From NCBI RefSeq assembly GCF_003369915.1, contig NC_046675.1, positions 25,730,001 through 25,794,000 on the forward strand: a stretch of DNA of 64,000 nt, in the 5' to 3' direction. The notes beneath the pieces were generated by a model. It did no database searches. It was not told where the DNA came from and worked only from the letters and a program-made list of their open reading frames with translations. Shown piece by piece: positions 24,701-39,700 of this stretch. Position numbers and translations under genes: made by a program. This DNA is from Drosophila miranda. Lineage: Eukaryota; Arthropoda; Insecta; Diptera; Drosophilidae. Position 1 is the stretch's first letter; the number at the start of each line of letters is the position of its first letter.

Positions 24701-27700
24701 AGCTCCCCGAACGCCGAACGTGATGCGCATTTTTCGCACTGCGGCGGCTCCGTCTGCCTCCCTCGGGTTTGGTTTTGGCTTTGGCTTTGGTTGGGACTCT
24801 TTGGCTTTGGCTTTCGGGTTACAGTTTGTGTTTCGTGAGGAGGGTGGTGGGGTGAGCGGGGTGAGCGGGGACAAGGAACTGCCACAAAAGTTGCGCTCAA
24901 GTTTATGGGGGAACGACTCGCAGTCTGGAGTCTGGAGAAAACTTTGCCCCTGTGGAGATGAAGGGACTGTGACTGTGTCTCTTAAAGCGTCGACGAATGA
25001 AATGCAAATGTCTTTCAGAGGAATTCGTTTGAATTAAGCGCTAAATTGTCTGCACTTTAGCATGGCTCACAAAAGATGCATCGTTGCACGAAGAGGGCAA
25101 AAGTGCAAAGGAAAATCTGGGCTAAAGAATTATCCAATTGAAAATGAATTTTCTTACATTTCATTGAATATTTTTCAGCAATTATTTGTATGTGTCCTGA
25201 CACCTTGAATGGTTTTTGTAACACCTTCGATTCAGAAAATTCTTTTGTATCTCCTAATTGCATTTCAATCACTCAGCCAGCAACAAATTGTTTTCCTTTC
25301 CGGATGGGAAAGAATGGAATATTGCAAAGCCTTTTAATAAATTTTGTGGTGGTGAAAAGTCGTAAAACAAAACAACCATAAAATATAGGGAAAAACTATT
25401 TCCACTAAAACCATAAAACAAAGAGAAAAGCTGAGGAAAAAGGAGACTGAAATCACATTTATTTTTGGCACAGTTAACTATTCAAGCATAAAAAGTTGGA
25501 CATATACCATTACCGTTATCTGCCGCAGCTATTGAAAATTGATTTTGAATATACGTGTTTTTCATTGCAGAATCGACTTGCAACGCGGACCAATTCCGCT
25601 GTGGCAATGGCAATTGCATTCCACAGAAATGGGTCTGCGATCACGAGGCTGACTGTACCGATGGCTCCGACGAGCTATCCCTCCTCTGCAGTAAGTACTA
25701 TCCCCAGTCGTAGATGTAGATAACTTTTCCCCCAAGTGGTTCCCGAGCTAATGCAACTATTTCCTTTGAATGTTGTGTGAGAGCAGTCAGTATGTGCCAG
25801 CCCTATGAGGTGATGTGCAAGAACATGGAGCAGTGTATACCACGCGGGTGGCTCTGCGATGGCGACTTCGATTGTCGGGACAAGTCCGACGAACAGGATT
25901 GTAGTAAGCCTCCACCACTCCATCACTCACATTTGCATACTAACTGGAGGATTGCCGTGCCCATCACTAAACCAAACGAAAACAAAATGAGACGTTTAAT
26001 CGAAATTTAAATGCATGAACCATCCTCTGATTCACTTTATGGCTGGACTCTAGTCCTTTGCCTGAGCCTGAGCCATAAATTAACATCATTCCTGACGGAC
26101 AATATCGCGACGTGACCATCAGCGGAACTAATCTTTATTTATGCATTAGGGAGAGACTCCCATTGTCCTTTTCCTTTTGCCTTTCCCTATGTAGTTTTTT
26201 TCCATGAAATTTCCCCTCCACTCCTGTAACTTGTTTAGCGGTTTATTGTCTGTGACACATTCGCCTAACTATGTGAAAGGAAATCCAGAACTCCAGAGTG
26301 CCAGAACGGCAGTGTTTTTATGTTTCAGGATTGTAATTGAAAAAAATGATGCGATTTTTATGATGTTATCCTTGATGGAAATAAAATCTGGTAATCAAAA
26401 GTGCGAGGACAGCGACCAAATTGAGCCTGTGGTTTATATGGAGTTGAGCTGCGCAGAATACATATATCACAGGATATACATAAAAATATATACATACACA
26501 TGGTCGAACATTCCAGTATTCCGAGTCTGTGGGGGTGAATGTGTTTTTACGACCTTTATGCGCTTTAAAATTGTCATCAAACCTTGTTGACATTCCAGCT
26601 TTTATCCATACACCCTCCGCCCTACCGCTCCACCGCCCTACCGCCCCACCGCCCCACCGCCTCTTCGTCCTCCGTGGATCTTAATTGAAGTTGCTTTTGG
26701 TTGGGCCAAAAGTTCAGCGCGAAAAGCAAGAGCACACACACATATGAAACGGCAAAAAAACAGAAGGAAGATACCCCTTGCTATTGATACCCTTGACAGC
26801 CTTTGATAAATAAATATAGAGCATTCCTTTCGCTTGCAGATAAAGCAAGAGTGGAGAGTGCAAAGCTTAGACCAATATCGGGGATTAGTTTTCCTAGAAA
26901 CATGGTAATCAGGAATGGGAAAGCTTCCTCTCTTCGTTGCAAATGTCCGCATAAAAAAAAATATCCTCTGCTAGTGTTTATTTACTGTAAAGCGGGAATG
27001 TACGGCTCTTTCCGCCATGTCCTTGGTCCTTGGTCCCCTATTTAATTCCATTTAATACTCAACTTTGACTCTTCATAACTTTGTGTGCCGTTACGGGGAA
27101 AACTTGGCTTTCAAGTCGAACAATGACGCCAGGCGCTGCTCGAGGAACACTACACAATAAACAAAACGCAAACTGCCCCACAAAAGCATTGAGCTTCATT
27201 GGCTTTCGAGAAGGTAATGGGGGCTAGCTTGGGGAAGTAGCCGTACCACATTTCTAAAAAGCATTTTAAATAAAATTAAAATCAAATTGCAAGTACTATA
27301 TACGCTCCAGCGTCAGATAACAAGAAAATGCTATTGAACACAATACGAAAATTGTGGGTCAATATGTGTGTGAGTGCGTGAGTATGTGTGGGTCTGTGGA
27401 AAGGAGAACGAAGGTCCTGCCCAGGTCTATTCATAGTGACCCTCCCACAACAGCAAATTGATTTTGCCATGGCTTACAAAAGCTAAAGCTGAAGCTGAAG
27501 CAGTGTCCCACATGGCCATACGAGGGACATCATTTCATTCAGCGAAGTGCTCGTTCTGGCCTCAAGAAGGACACAAAAAAAATGAAGTCCCTGGCGAATT
27601 TTTCTCTCACCAAGCAATGGGAAATTTAATGAAGCCATAATTTGTGGCTGCAAAATGATAGTGGATAATTGAAAATTTTGCCTTATACGAAGAAGCCAAC

Positions 27701-30700
27701 GAGAAAAAGAAGTAAAAAGTGTAATGAAATAAAAAACTTTCCCATATCGAAATACAATTTTTATTCTAAAAAATGTTAGTAGGAGAGATTTCCACATACC
27801 AGCGTATAAATAAATTATAAAAAATAACATAGGGAGAGAAGCTCATGTGTGTAGACAATAAGATACCCCGTTTTACTGCTAATCTACTCTGTAAGAGAGA
27901 GAGATAGCGCGTGAGCCACATACGGAAAATTGTTGTCTTCATTCGTATACTTTATTTTTTGTATATCATATTTTTCTTATACTCTTTTAGAAACCACCGG
28001 CATCTATTAAAGAAATGAAATCTAAAAACTGATAAACCGTTAACTCCGTTCATTTCCCTGTTAATCCGATAATCACGAAAATTTAGTACTGAAATTCATA
28101 AAATTCCTTGGATATCCAATTATTTGTGATAATAAAAGTATGCCTGAATACATTTGTGTCAATCACATAGCAAACGAATCTCTAAAAAAAAAGCTTATCA
28201 GCATTTTTCGAATATTCTCGCCACTGGGTGCCACCATTCTAGGAAGTTTCCAGCTGGCGTACAATACAGCAATACAGCAAATAAATTCGAAAAACTGGTC
28301 ACAGTAAATTCCAATTAAAGGCATATCACGCATACGACACGTTGCACATGCTAAGCAACCAAAAAAAGGTATACGAGTATATCTGTACATACAAATACCG
28401 AGAAGAAAACAATAATGAATTAATTTATTTGCAACGATGTCAGAAATTTCCGCATAGATGTGCACGTGTAGCCGGTAAACAAATAGACAGGAAGACAGGA
28501 TCTGGAAGGAATATAAACAGAGAGAAAGCGGGAGAGCAAAAGGCAGATGAAACGCCAAAAAGCATATTCAAATATGTGAGGCCCGGTCGTAAGATTTTAT
28601 TGCTCCAACGAGCACACAGAGGCACAAAGGAGCACAGACAGACAGCGGGAAGTACATAATCATATCAGGGAAAATCATACATGGCCGCAAGAGCTACTTT
28701 CTCTCCCACACACGCAGACACAGAGAATACATACACACACAGAGAAAACACACACATACAGAGACAAAAGACCTTCATTTCACGCGCCGGGTGGTAGGCC
28801 CAAAAAAAGAAGGCCCAAAGAATCCGGCAATGAAAGAAAGTACGAAAGGGAAGGCACTGAAAGAACTGGCATACTAATACGCATTAAGGGTTAAACACAA
28901 GCGTTTTTATGCATCTGCATGGGTGTGGGCGTGTGTTTGTCAAAGCGTGTGTCTGTGTGTGGGAGAGTTGTCAGCCTTGTTTAATGTCCGTGCTCCTCTT
29001 GGGCTCGGGAATAACTTCAATGAAAGTTTCAGCCACGAGTACGAGCACGAGCACGAGCAAGAGTATCTGTGTTTGTGTCTGGTGTGTGGTCTGTGGGTGT
29101 GGAGGGGGTGGTGTCTGCGATAATTGCTTTAATGCATACGCATGTGTGCGTTTTAACTTTATGGAGTGTTGGCTGATAATGTCTTAATTACTGCCTAGAT
29201 AAAATGCCAACTGTTTAGCCCAGAATGGTTTCTCATCGCCCCCTCTCGCTACTCCCCTCCTCTGTGTGCCTCTCTACGTGTGTCTGAGTTTGTGTGTGTG
29301 CTGGCATGACAACTATGTTTATTACTTGCCATCGGAGTATGTTCCAAGGGACTCCGCCTTTGCAGCTGCTTATAAACTTAATGACAAGACAAAACTTGGC
29401 TGCCTACTTTAAGGCGTCCTCTGCACTTACACTGGGGGAAAAGGAATGATCTGAAAAGAAAACTTTCTATGGAAATGGAAAACAGAGCTGCCATTGGATC
29501 GTTATTATAACAAGAATGAACAATTGCCGCTTCACTATTTGAACACCTGGCTCTCGAGCATTTGAGTGTATACTTTCGGATGTCTACGTGGATTCCAATT
29601 ACTGGAAACTGGAATTAACGTTTTCTTTCTCTCACTGCAGCATTTGTTCCATCTTGATGGTTGTTTTTTGCCATTAGGGAAGCAGTTAGTGGGCTATTTT
29701 GAAGGCATCAACATAAGCCTCACCACAGATTCTCTCTTAAAGGAGGTTTTCTCCATGTCCTTCTTTAATTTCAGAACATTTGCACACTTAACTCAAATAT
29801 GTTGTATACATTTCTTTTACAGCGAGAAAGACCTGCTCGCCCGAGCAGTTCCAGTGCAAGTCCGGCGAGGGTGTGTGCATACCACTCTCCTGGATGTGCG
29901 ATCAAAACAAGGACTGCGACGATGGCAGCGATGAGGCCCAGTGCAGTAAGCCTTCAATCATATCTAAGTTTCTGTTTGCTGCAACTCTTTGTTTTGGTGT
30001 TGGTGAAATCTATCTATCGTTTTCTATCTGCCTTCCCTGCTACGTTATATTACAAGTATCCTCTGTTGACACACATTTGTATTTCTCTGAAAGTTGTGTA
30101 ATTCCACACTTACCTACTACTCGTATATCCTACCAATAAAGCACAAATATTTACGCAGACACACACTCAAGAAACACTTTAGATTGCAATGTTTTAGATG
30201 TTGTAGTCCTGCCACAAGTCCTGCCCCCCGCCTTTTCCTCTTATGCTTTGTTTGCTGGCGCTTTTCGTAATGGTGTTGGTTTCTGTTGCGTTTTTGTTAA
30301 ACCTCAAAAGGTTTATGTTACCATTGTACATATTTATTAGAGCATACCCACATCCATTCACTAATCAGCCTGTAAATCCTCCCAAAAACCCATTGAGATA
30401 TTCTGCTAATACCCCACCCTGAACTCCATGCAGATGCCACATGCCGCTCGGACGAGTTCACCTGCGCCAGTGGCGACTGCATCCAGAGCCGCTGGAAGTG
30501 CGACGGGGATCACGACTGTGTGGACGGGTCCGATGAGCGCAACTGTCCCTCCAAGGGAAAGTGTCAAGAGGAGGCATTCACCTGCGACAACGGGGATTGC
30601 ATCAGCAAGCGGTGGGTCTGCGACGGAGACTATGACTGCAAGGACCACAGCGATGAGAAGGTGAGTTATGGCGAGAGTCTGTTTCCCCATACAGCTGGCC

Positions 30701-33700
30701 ATGAAAATTAATATGACCAAATTATTAACAAACCCACACACACACACACAACACATGCGAAAGGCTGTAAAACAACCCTCGCATATAAATATAAATATAT
30801 ATTTATATGGGCCCCAGCTAGGAAGCATAAATTATGCAGGACGCGAGCATTATTCAAAATAGGCAACGACGACGACGAGGACGACGATGTCGGCAACGGC
30901 AACTGCTTCCCATAAACATTTATATGTATGACGCATAGCTTTTGTTGTCAGTTGTGTACCGCCAAAATTGCATGGCACCCAACAGGAAAAAAATGGGAAA
31001 CGCAAACTATCACAGAAAAGCATTGACAGTAGACCGAAAGTTGTATACCCTCACGGGAAAGAGAGGGGGGGGTTTCCTTTACCAGATTAGAGATTAGAGG
31101 TGCATATATTTGCATTATATTGCGAGGATCAGCTGCTCCACTCTATATATTGGTAAAGCCTCTAATTTTGTGTAAATATATCAACTATTCGCACATTATA
31201 CTAGATCCCTTTCCATTCGATTTAAAATTACTCAAATCAAAATCTCTACTATATAATAATTCAATACTACTAGTAAGGGAATTACACATAAGATTAAAGC
31301 TATTAGTCAGCTGATATTAACCATCATCATCCATCGTATGTATCCTGCATGGAAAGGGTATGAAAATGTGAAAAGTGTTTGCTTCCAGCTCCTAAAAATA
31401 TGCAACAGAAATGCTAAAAATGGCCAAAGGGGAGAGTGCACTATATTCACATATACATATGTACATATACAAAAACATATACATATGTACATATACGTAT
31501 ATGCATATGTGTGTTGCATGTGTGTGTGTGTGTGTGTGGCAAGCTTAGAAGCCTGAATATTTGGCTGGCACTTAACAGCAAAAGCAAACTATTGTAGTTT
31601 GTAGTAAAAGTTAACTTCCTTCATCCGGAGATTTTTCCCCTTGGGCAGCCACAGAGACTCAACCACCCCTCACGCTTTCCCTCTCTTTTAGCAAAACTGC
31701 AGCATAGATCCAGGACTCTTGAGAGGCTTCTGCCAACCACATGAGTTCTCGTGCAAGGATCGCATCACCTGCCTGCACAGCACTTGGGTGTGCGACGGAG
31801 ATATCGATTGTCCCGGCGGCGACGACGAGGATCCGGCCAACTGCCAGAACGTGACCTGCAGGCCGGATCAGTTCCAGTGCGGTGATCACAGCTGCATCGC
31901 CGGACACCTCACCTGCAATGGGGAGAAAGACTGCGCGGATGGCAGCGACGAGAGGGACTGCGGCCTAGCCACACCCTCCAGGGAGTGCAACGCCACCACC
32001 GAGTTCAACTGCGGTGGAGGTCAGTGCATAGCCCTGGACAAGGTCTGCAACAAGCGGAAGGACTGCCCCGACGGCGAGGACGAGCCGGCCGGCAAGTGCG
32101 GCGTAAATGAGTGCGCCTCCAAGAACGGGGGCTGCATGCACCAATGCATTGACCAGGTGGTGGGATACAAGTGCGAGTGCCGAAAGGGATACAAATTATC
32201 CGGTGATAAGAGGACCTGTGTGGACATCGACGAGTGCGAGAACCCTGGTACCTGCTCCCAGCTGTGCATCAACGAGATCGGAGGATTCAAGTGCGAATGC
32301 GAGGCGGGATACATGCGGGACCCGCGCAACCACACGCGTTGCAAGGCTGGCGAGGGCCACGCCTCTCTGCTGCTGGCGCGGCGTCACGATATCCGAAAGA
32401 TCGCCCTGGACCACATGGAGATGACGTCGATCGTGAACAGCACCAAGTCGGCCACGGCCCTGGACTTTGTGTTCCGCACGGGTATGATCTTCTGGAGCGA
32501 TGTGACGACGCAGAGCATCTACAAGGCGCCCATCGACGAGGGCAACGAGAAGACCGTGGTGCTGAAGCAGTCTTCGGTGACCTCCGACGGACTGGCAGTG
32601 GACTGGATCTACAACCACGTGTACTACACGGACACGCACAAGTGCACCATCGAGCTGACCAACTTCGACGGCAACATGGGCAAGGTGCTCATCGAGGACG
32701 CGCTGGACATACCGCGCTCCATCGCCCTCGACCCCATCGAGGGCTGGATGTACTGGTCCGACTGGGGCGCCTCTCCGCGCATTGAGCGCGCCGGCATGGA
32801 TGGCTCCCACCGCACCACCATCATCAGCTACGACGTCAAGTGGCCCAACGGCATCACCCTGGACCTGGTGCGCAAGCGCATCTACTGGGTGGACGGCAAG
32901 CTGAACGTCATCTCGTCGGCCAACTACGATGGCTCCCAGCGGCGCCAGATCCTCTACTCCACCGAGTACCTGCGGCATCCATTCTCCATCACCACGTTCG
33001 AGGACTACATTTACTGGACCGACTGGGACAAGCAAACCGTCTTCAAGGCCAACAAGTTCACGGGCGAGGGCGTGGAGCCCATCACAGCGGTTCACATGGT
33101 AGGCTACATCTCTGTCCCTCCTGAAGGTGCTCTCTTCCTAACTCCCCTTACAATTCTCGTACAGCTCCAGAATCCCATGGTGATCCATGTGTACCATCCG
33201 TATCGACAGCCCGATGGCATCAACCACTGCCAGTCCGTGAATGGCCACTGCTCCCACCTCTGCCTGCCCGCCCCAAGGATCAACGAGCGCAGTCCGCGGA
33301 TCTCCTGCGCCTGTCCCACGGGTCTCAGGCTGATGTCGGATGGCCTAATGTGTGTCGAAGATCGTAAGTAGCATTTGCTTTGTTCTTTGCCCTTTGACCT
33401 CTCCAGTTCTGTGGAGGAGGACGGGGAGAAATGCGTGTAGTGCATTTTGTAATCACATTTGATGCGCCTGCAATTGTCCGTCCGCCTCAATGGCTGCGTT
33501 TTGTGGTTGAGTTGGTGAATACCACAGACGCACACTGATACAAGGCACGCAGACAGATACAGAAAGAGACAGACAGATACAGAACGCATCCTTGTTGCGG
33601 TTGCGGCTATTGCGTTCAGGGCTATTAAGTGGCCCTTTGCTGGCCTTATCTGCAGAGCGTATTCATTGAATTTTATTCTCCCATCTTGCTTTTATGAAAT

Positions 33701-36700
33701 TAACTTTAACCCCAATTTCTGGCCCACAGTGCGTGTCAAAAGTGTGCGTCCCACAGTGCGCAGCAGGACGAAAAATGGGTCCTTTTTTTCCACAACGAAA
33801 GCACCTCAAGATGCGCACACTATAGTGCCTGGTATGAGATACTTCTTATAGTACAACTTTTGGTGGAGGTCCGCTTAGGATTAGGCTTAAATATATTGGG
33901 TTTAAGGGCTGAAGAAACTATGGGTATCCCCATCAAATACCCACTATTTCTTTAGTGCTTCATTTAACTGCTTCTGGTGTTGGGCCTTTGTATTTTTTGT
34001 ACTCGTCTTTGTCTCCCGTGTGATTATATCCGTGCTTTATGTCCATACGGCAATGTGTTAATGCCATTTTCACCTTTACTCTTCAGTCGCGGGCTGTCTT
34101 TAAGTTTCATCTCACATCTTTTATCACAATTTTTCGAACAACCGGCCACATCTACAGTGCCACGTACACCCATACCCCATCATCATCATCATAAATCAAC
34201 ATCAATGATATCGACGTAATCACTCAAAATGCACACATACTCGTACCCGTACCCGTACCAATACCCATGCCCGTGCCCATGCCCGTACTCGTATCCGTAC
34301 TCAAACACATCCATGCAAAATGCGGACGACGACGAGTTCAACGTAAAACATAAATATCGGGTTCACCCAGCGCAAAAACCACAAAAGGGAAGCATTGGTG
34401 ACATGTTTAATGGCAACAACAACAACAAATACAACAACGACAGCTACAACATCGATCCCCCGATGGAAATGCTGCTCTCGCGAGCATAAGCGGGTGCCCT
34501 ATGACCTGAACCCAGACCCGTACGAATTTCACCATTTCTCCATGCAATTTGCGAGCTGCTCAGTCAGAATGACAACAACAATGGCGATGGCAATGGCGAT
34601 GGCAATGGCGATGGCGGTGCTGGCAGCCCTGATGCTGATGCTGATTCTGATGCGGATGCGGATAGGAATGATGAACGACTGACAACCGCACAGGGAGAGG
34701 AGACGAGCTCAACGGACAGACATATCCAACGACAGGCGGGAGGAGAGTCGTCAACAAATCGCCATGAAATTAAATTGTACATAAGCAACACGAACAGATA
34801 CACCAAAAACACCATCACACTCACTGCCATATGGAGCATAGCAAATAGTTTAACCAGAAATTCGTCATCCACATCATCATCACCATTTGGCCATCATCGT
34901 GGGGTATCATCATCATCACCATCAGCATCATCAGGATCCCGACCAAATTGGCACTGTCAACACCTCCAACTGTCGACGCTTGCGAAGAAATATTTGCGTT
35001 GGCTGTGTAGCAAAATGAATTACGCCCATCAGCCTGCGGTTTATCCCTAAAAATATTTGTACCAACCCAAAACCCTCTCTCTGTGTGAGAGTGTACTTTG
35101 TCCCGTCTCTGCGTTCTGTGTTCCGTGTTCCGTGTTCCGTGTCCCATGTCCCAAGTCCAGTTCTGTTTAGTCCCGCATCCATATCTCGTTTCGCTTGTTG
35201 CTGTTCCTATTGATTCAAATTAGAGAGTTTTGTGTGCCGCCTCTAAATGCTATATCATTATTTTTAATAAACCCAAATTTCGTCTGCCTCCCGGCGAAAT
35301 CGACGACACACTTTGATCAATTGTACGGCAAAAATGGAGGCAGCCTCGTCAATCAAAGTCAGAGCCATGAATAAAAGTGGCACTAGAGAAGATATTTGGC
35401 TGGCATTGTACTTGCCATTTTAAGGGAAAATAAATATGGCTAATAAAGGGTGTAGGGTCTACTGGAACTTTGTTTGATGTAGTAAAAAAAAATATGGTTT
35501 TTGATTCAAGAAAGAGTTTAAAAAACGGTTTTAATGATGCTGGTGACAAAAATTGTTAGATTATTTTAATTGAAATTGGTGTAGACTTGCAGAAGGTTTA
35601 TTGAAATTTGGAAACATATTTAAAAGCACATAAGGAAGCACCTAACTATCCCCCAGGGTGGCTCAGCAGTAAAGATGGGTTTTTATAGAGAGTGAGAGAG
35701 AAACAGAGTAAGAATCTGCTACCTCTATTTTATGAATAGTTTCAACAAAGACAGAGAGATATCCAAAAAATATTTCCCTAACATACTCGAAGAACCTTGG
35801 AAATAGGACTTAAAGTAAGATTAATTCTCTCAGTCGCGAAGCTTAAAACTTTAAAACAAATGAACAACCCAGAGATGTGTCCGTCCACGATAACCCCTAC
35901 TTTATGCTCTCCTTAATAGCTACAACCTTTCCAAGTGGCACTTTCGGAAGCCTCATCTCGCTGTCATGCCCATCTCCTTTAATTTTTGTATAGATAATAA
36001 GCAAAAAGGAGTCTATTTTTATCATTTTTAAGCGAAAAGGTGTCTAGAGTGGTCTTTAAGAAGAAGAAATAGGTCTCAATATTCATTCTTTATCTTGCTG
36101 ATTGAACCATTTTTCTTTGGCAAAAATTCTGTGCTAAATTTCAGCAACATACTCGACCGAACAAATCCTTTTGCCTTTTAGGTATTCCACATATATTTCA
36201 GATTATATACGGCTTAAAAAGCTTCCTTCCTTGCATTGAAAATTTCTCAGAAAAAAAAAAGAAATCCCTCTGAAAGGTCATCAAAATAAAAAAAGAACCC
36301 CTCACTGGGCCAAATAATGTTGCCAGCAAAGGCTTAGCGCAGAACCCACACAATCGGGCCTAATTACATCAATTTAAAAAAGTCGTAGTGGTGGAATCGC
36401 CGAGCGAGTCAAGCGGCAGTGGAAACGCTAATCAGCTCGGGCGGACTTGGCAACACATTTTGCCAGGAGAAGAATGACGCCAATGGGAGGGCTTAAGCCA
36501 AGTAAAAGAAGGAAAAAATGAACTAGAGGCCCAGAAGAAGAAGGCAAAGAAAAGTTCGCAGAAGCGCTGGCAAGTAAATAACTATAAACTAGTTAAGGAC
36601 TATTTCAATTAGATGACCCAGCCAAGCCAGACGAAGGCCAGTCCAAACCCGAGCCCGAGCCCGAGCCGGGGCCGTGCCATGCTGTGCCATGCCCTGCCCT

Positions 36701-39700
36701 GTCAATGATGATGACGACGCCCATCCACCATAACTGCAATTTCAATTAGCGGTTTGTGCTACTTTTCTATGGCCATCTTTGGCCACTTCAAATTGCTTAA
36801 TTAAGCGCAGGCAAAGTTTCGCAAATACCCCAGAGACAGGCAGACAGACAGACAAATGGACACGCAGATAGTGAGAGAGTGGAAGAATGGGAGGCAGGAC
36901 ACAGTTGTACCCGGAGAACATAAACTTTGAGCCGTCGATGTAACGACTGCGTTTTTAATAGCAGAGAATACCACATAAAATGGGGGCGGCAAAGCACCAA
37001 CAGCTGCTGCCACTGCTCCTAGTGCCTGCTTGGGCCATCGTGCAACATTTTATGACTTTCATTTGCCTGCACTTTGGTCACTCCGGCAATTGTTATTGTC
37101 CTCCGCCTCGAACTTTACTGCATATTGCCTTGAGAGTGAGAGGAGCGTCGAGGGGGAGAAAATTAGAAAACATGGCAGCAAAGCCGCCATTTTGTTTATT
37201 TGCATGCCACACAATTTTTGACTGCTTTTTATTTCCCTCAAAAGTTGGCAACTTTTTTGTTTTTGTTTTGGTTCTATCTAATCTCTTACCAGAAAAAGAA
37301 ACCCCCCGCACTCCGAACAGGTGACGGAACATATTTTATGCGTTTTTATTTCATTTTGGGGAAAAGAATATGGAGGCACGCAGCCATTTTGTCGTTCGTT
37401 TTATGGCACTTCCGTTGAGCGGGGAATGGGCAGCGGGGAACGGGAAGCGGGGAGAGGCACCTAAGCACCTGCCTGCCATGTGTGTTATCCCGAGTTGGAG
37501 TTTTAAAATAAATATATAAAAGCACATGTGCCCGGATTATACAAATGGGCGATGAGGCATAACTCTCCCTGTTGTATATGGGGCAGAACAATGTGGGGCA
37601 CGGAAATTGCATTTGCTATAGATTAGGAGAGCACAATAATATATGGCATTTATAGGCAAGCATAAAGCATGCCACCACCAGCAGCACCACAACATGAGAG
37701 GCAGATACTATGAGTACTCGTGTGGGAGAAATATTTATGCCCAGACTTTGAAAGATTGCTGGGGAAATTTATGCGTGAAAATTTGTTTATAGCGCACTCG
37801 TAATCGTAATTTTCGCTTAATGTTTTTGTGGAATAATTAAGGTGAATATGCATGTTGTAAAATCGGCCTTAAGAAATGGAACAAAACTCCAAAACTCCTA
37901 CTTAAGATGGTTTAAAACAATTGAAATTACGTTGAAATTTAAAGACAGAACATCTTTCCATATCGTAAAAGAGCAGCTGCTCCTCCCAGCTACACACACA
38001 CACACGGGTCACCCACACAATTAATATGCCACATAAATGTGTGCAACTTTTCAACGGTTCGCCATGCCACTTGACTGTCTGTTTATGCCGCTCAAATAAA
38101 TTTGCAGCATCTTATCTAACGCCCACTCCCTAACACCCCTTAAATCAACCCCCTAACTGCCACCCCCGCTCAATCGATGCCACACAGCTGTTGCCGCTAT
38201 CAACTTTTAATGATAATTCCTTGCTACATTGGCCGCAAACGCTCATCTGCTGCTGCTTCTCCTGGACACTCGTATAGCAAAAATTAATACCACAAAAAAA
38301 AAAGCAACAAGAAGTGGTAGAGAGGGGAAATGGAATGGGCAGGGGAGATGACGCCACTTGAGGACGCGTTAAACGCGCGGCATATCCTTTGCCAGGCGAA
38401 CGCGCTTGCGGCTCCCGCCTCCTGCTAAACTTTCGACTTTTTTGTTTGCCTGCCGTTGAACAAATTCTAAACGGAAAATATGAAAACGAATTATGTTGAC
38501 AGCGGAAAAATCCTACAACTTCCTGCCACCACAACAGAAACAGAAAGCAGAACAGAAAAAGGCACCAAATAAAAGACAGTCGAGTACTCGTAGGGCAGGC
38601 GGCGGCAGCTGACTAGGAAACCAGAGAAAGCCACCAGAAAGCGGAAACATTCGCAACGGGATGTAGTCGTCGACGGCTTTGCTTTGCTTCGCTTTTTGTC
38701 AGGACTCTAGCCGCCAGACAAAATTGTAATTATATTCGGTCACAGAAATTATGAGAAAAAGCTGAATATAACTCTACTGGCAGATTTGTATATATTTATT
38801 TATTAATTCCATTTAAGACTGACTTTGGCTTTGGAAATCAGCTTTTAATTTTAAGAATTATTATTTTATAGCCATATATTTTTGGACTTAACAACAAAAA
38901 TACATCTAACTATGTCATACGTCATCTATGTCACGTCTATCGTTTTTGTAATTTGTGTGGGATAATCCTTTACTCTACAATAAACAATGGCTAACTCCTT
39001 AATATTTCCCTACAGTTGAAAAGAAAACCAATGACAGCAGTTCCACACACACAATTCACAAGATCGATGTGCCAGCAGAGAAGGATAATGGCCGAATAGC
39101 CTGGATAGTGGTAGGCAGTCTATTGGGCACCACTGTGATGGCTTGGGTAAGTGTAGATTGGGAATAGTATAGCAAAAGAAACCCCTATATCTCATGGTCT
39201 TTCCCTTCTCCAGCTACTCCTATTCACGTACAGACGTTGCACGCGTGCCGTGAACTCCATGAACTTTGAGAATCCTGTCTACCATAAGACCCCCGAGGAT
39301 CACTTCAGCCTGGAGAAGAATGTGACGCCACACATGTATGCCACGGCCGTGGACGAGGAGGTAAGTGGGTCTGGCCCACCGATGGCCACGAATACGAATC
39401 CGAATGACTTTAGCTATGTCAGATTTTAAGGAGTGACCTAAGACCTAAGTTAATGTTGTATATAGATGGCTAAGTGTATGTATGCGTATCATAGTTGTAC
39501 GATTATGGATTATGGATTAGGGATTCTATCTCTAAGGTTAAGCTAAGATTGAATTCGAAGTGGGTCCTTAAAGAGTTGTGAATGTTTTCCCATAAAGTAG
39601 TATCTATCTCTGTTGAGTGTTTTCCATAAACTAATCCACTCTGCAATCATTTTAAACGCTGCGAGTAACGAAATACCCGAAACAAAGCGATAACCGCAGA

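Larger units (their letters stand above)
20036..25570 (+). other. LpR1 intron after the proximal exon
   Basis: 5.5 kb, non-coding as far as I can see. It contains two perfect 18-bp tandem units (20881-20916), palindromes built on ACGAGTA/TACTCGT (22179-22195 and 23657-23668), and one signal-peptide-like start with a phase-1 donor (23172-23262). No RNA gene recognised. Confidence 0.55.
33364..39015 (+). other. LpR1 intron region around the stalk
   Basis: 5.7 kb apart from the small cassette at 33730. It holds the low-complexity open frame at 34158-35050, TGTTCCG repeats (35117-35150), CCCGAG repeats (36645-36672) and ordinary A/T-rich DNA. No other gene recognised. Confidence 0.6.

Noticed and set aside
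32196..33095. 299-codon minus-strand frame opposite the LpR1 propeller exon
   Set aside because: Antisense shadow of a strongly codon-biased exon. The sense frame has unmistakable LDLa, EGF and YWTD motifs. The same shadow recurs opposite the LpR2 exon.
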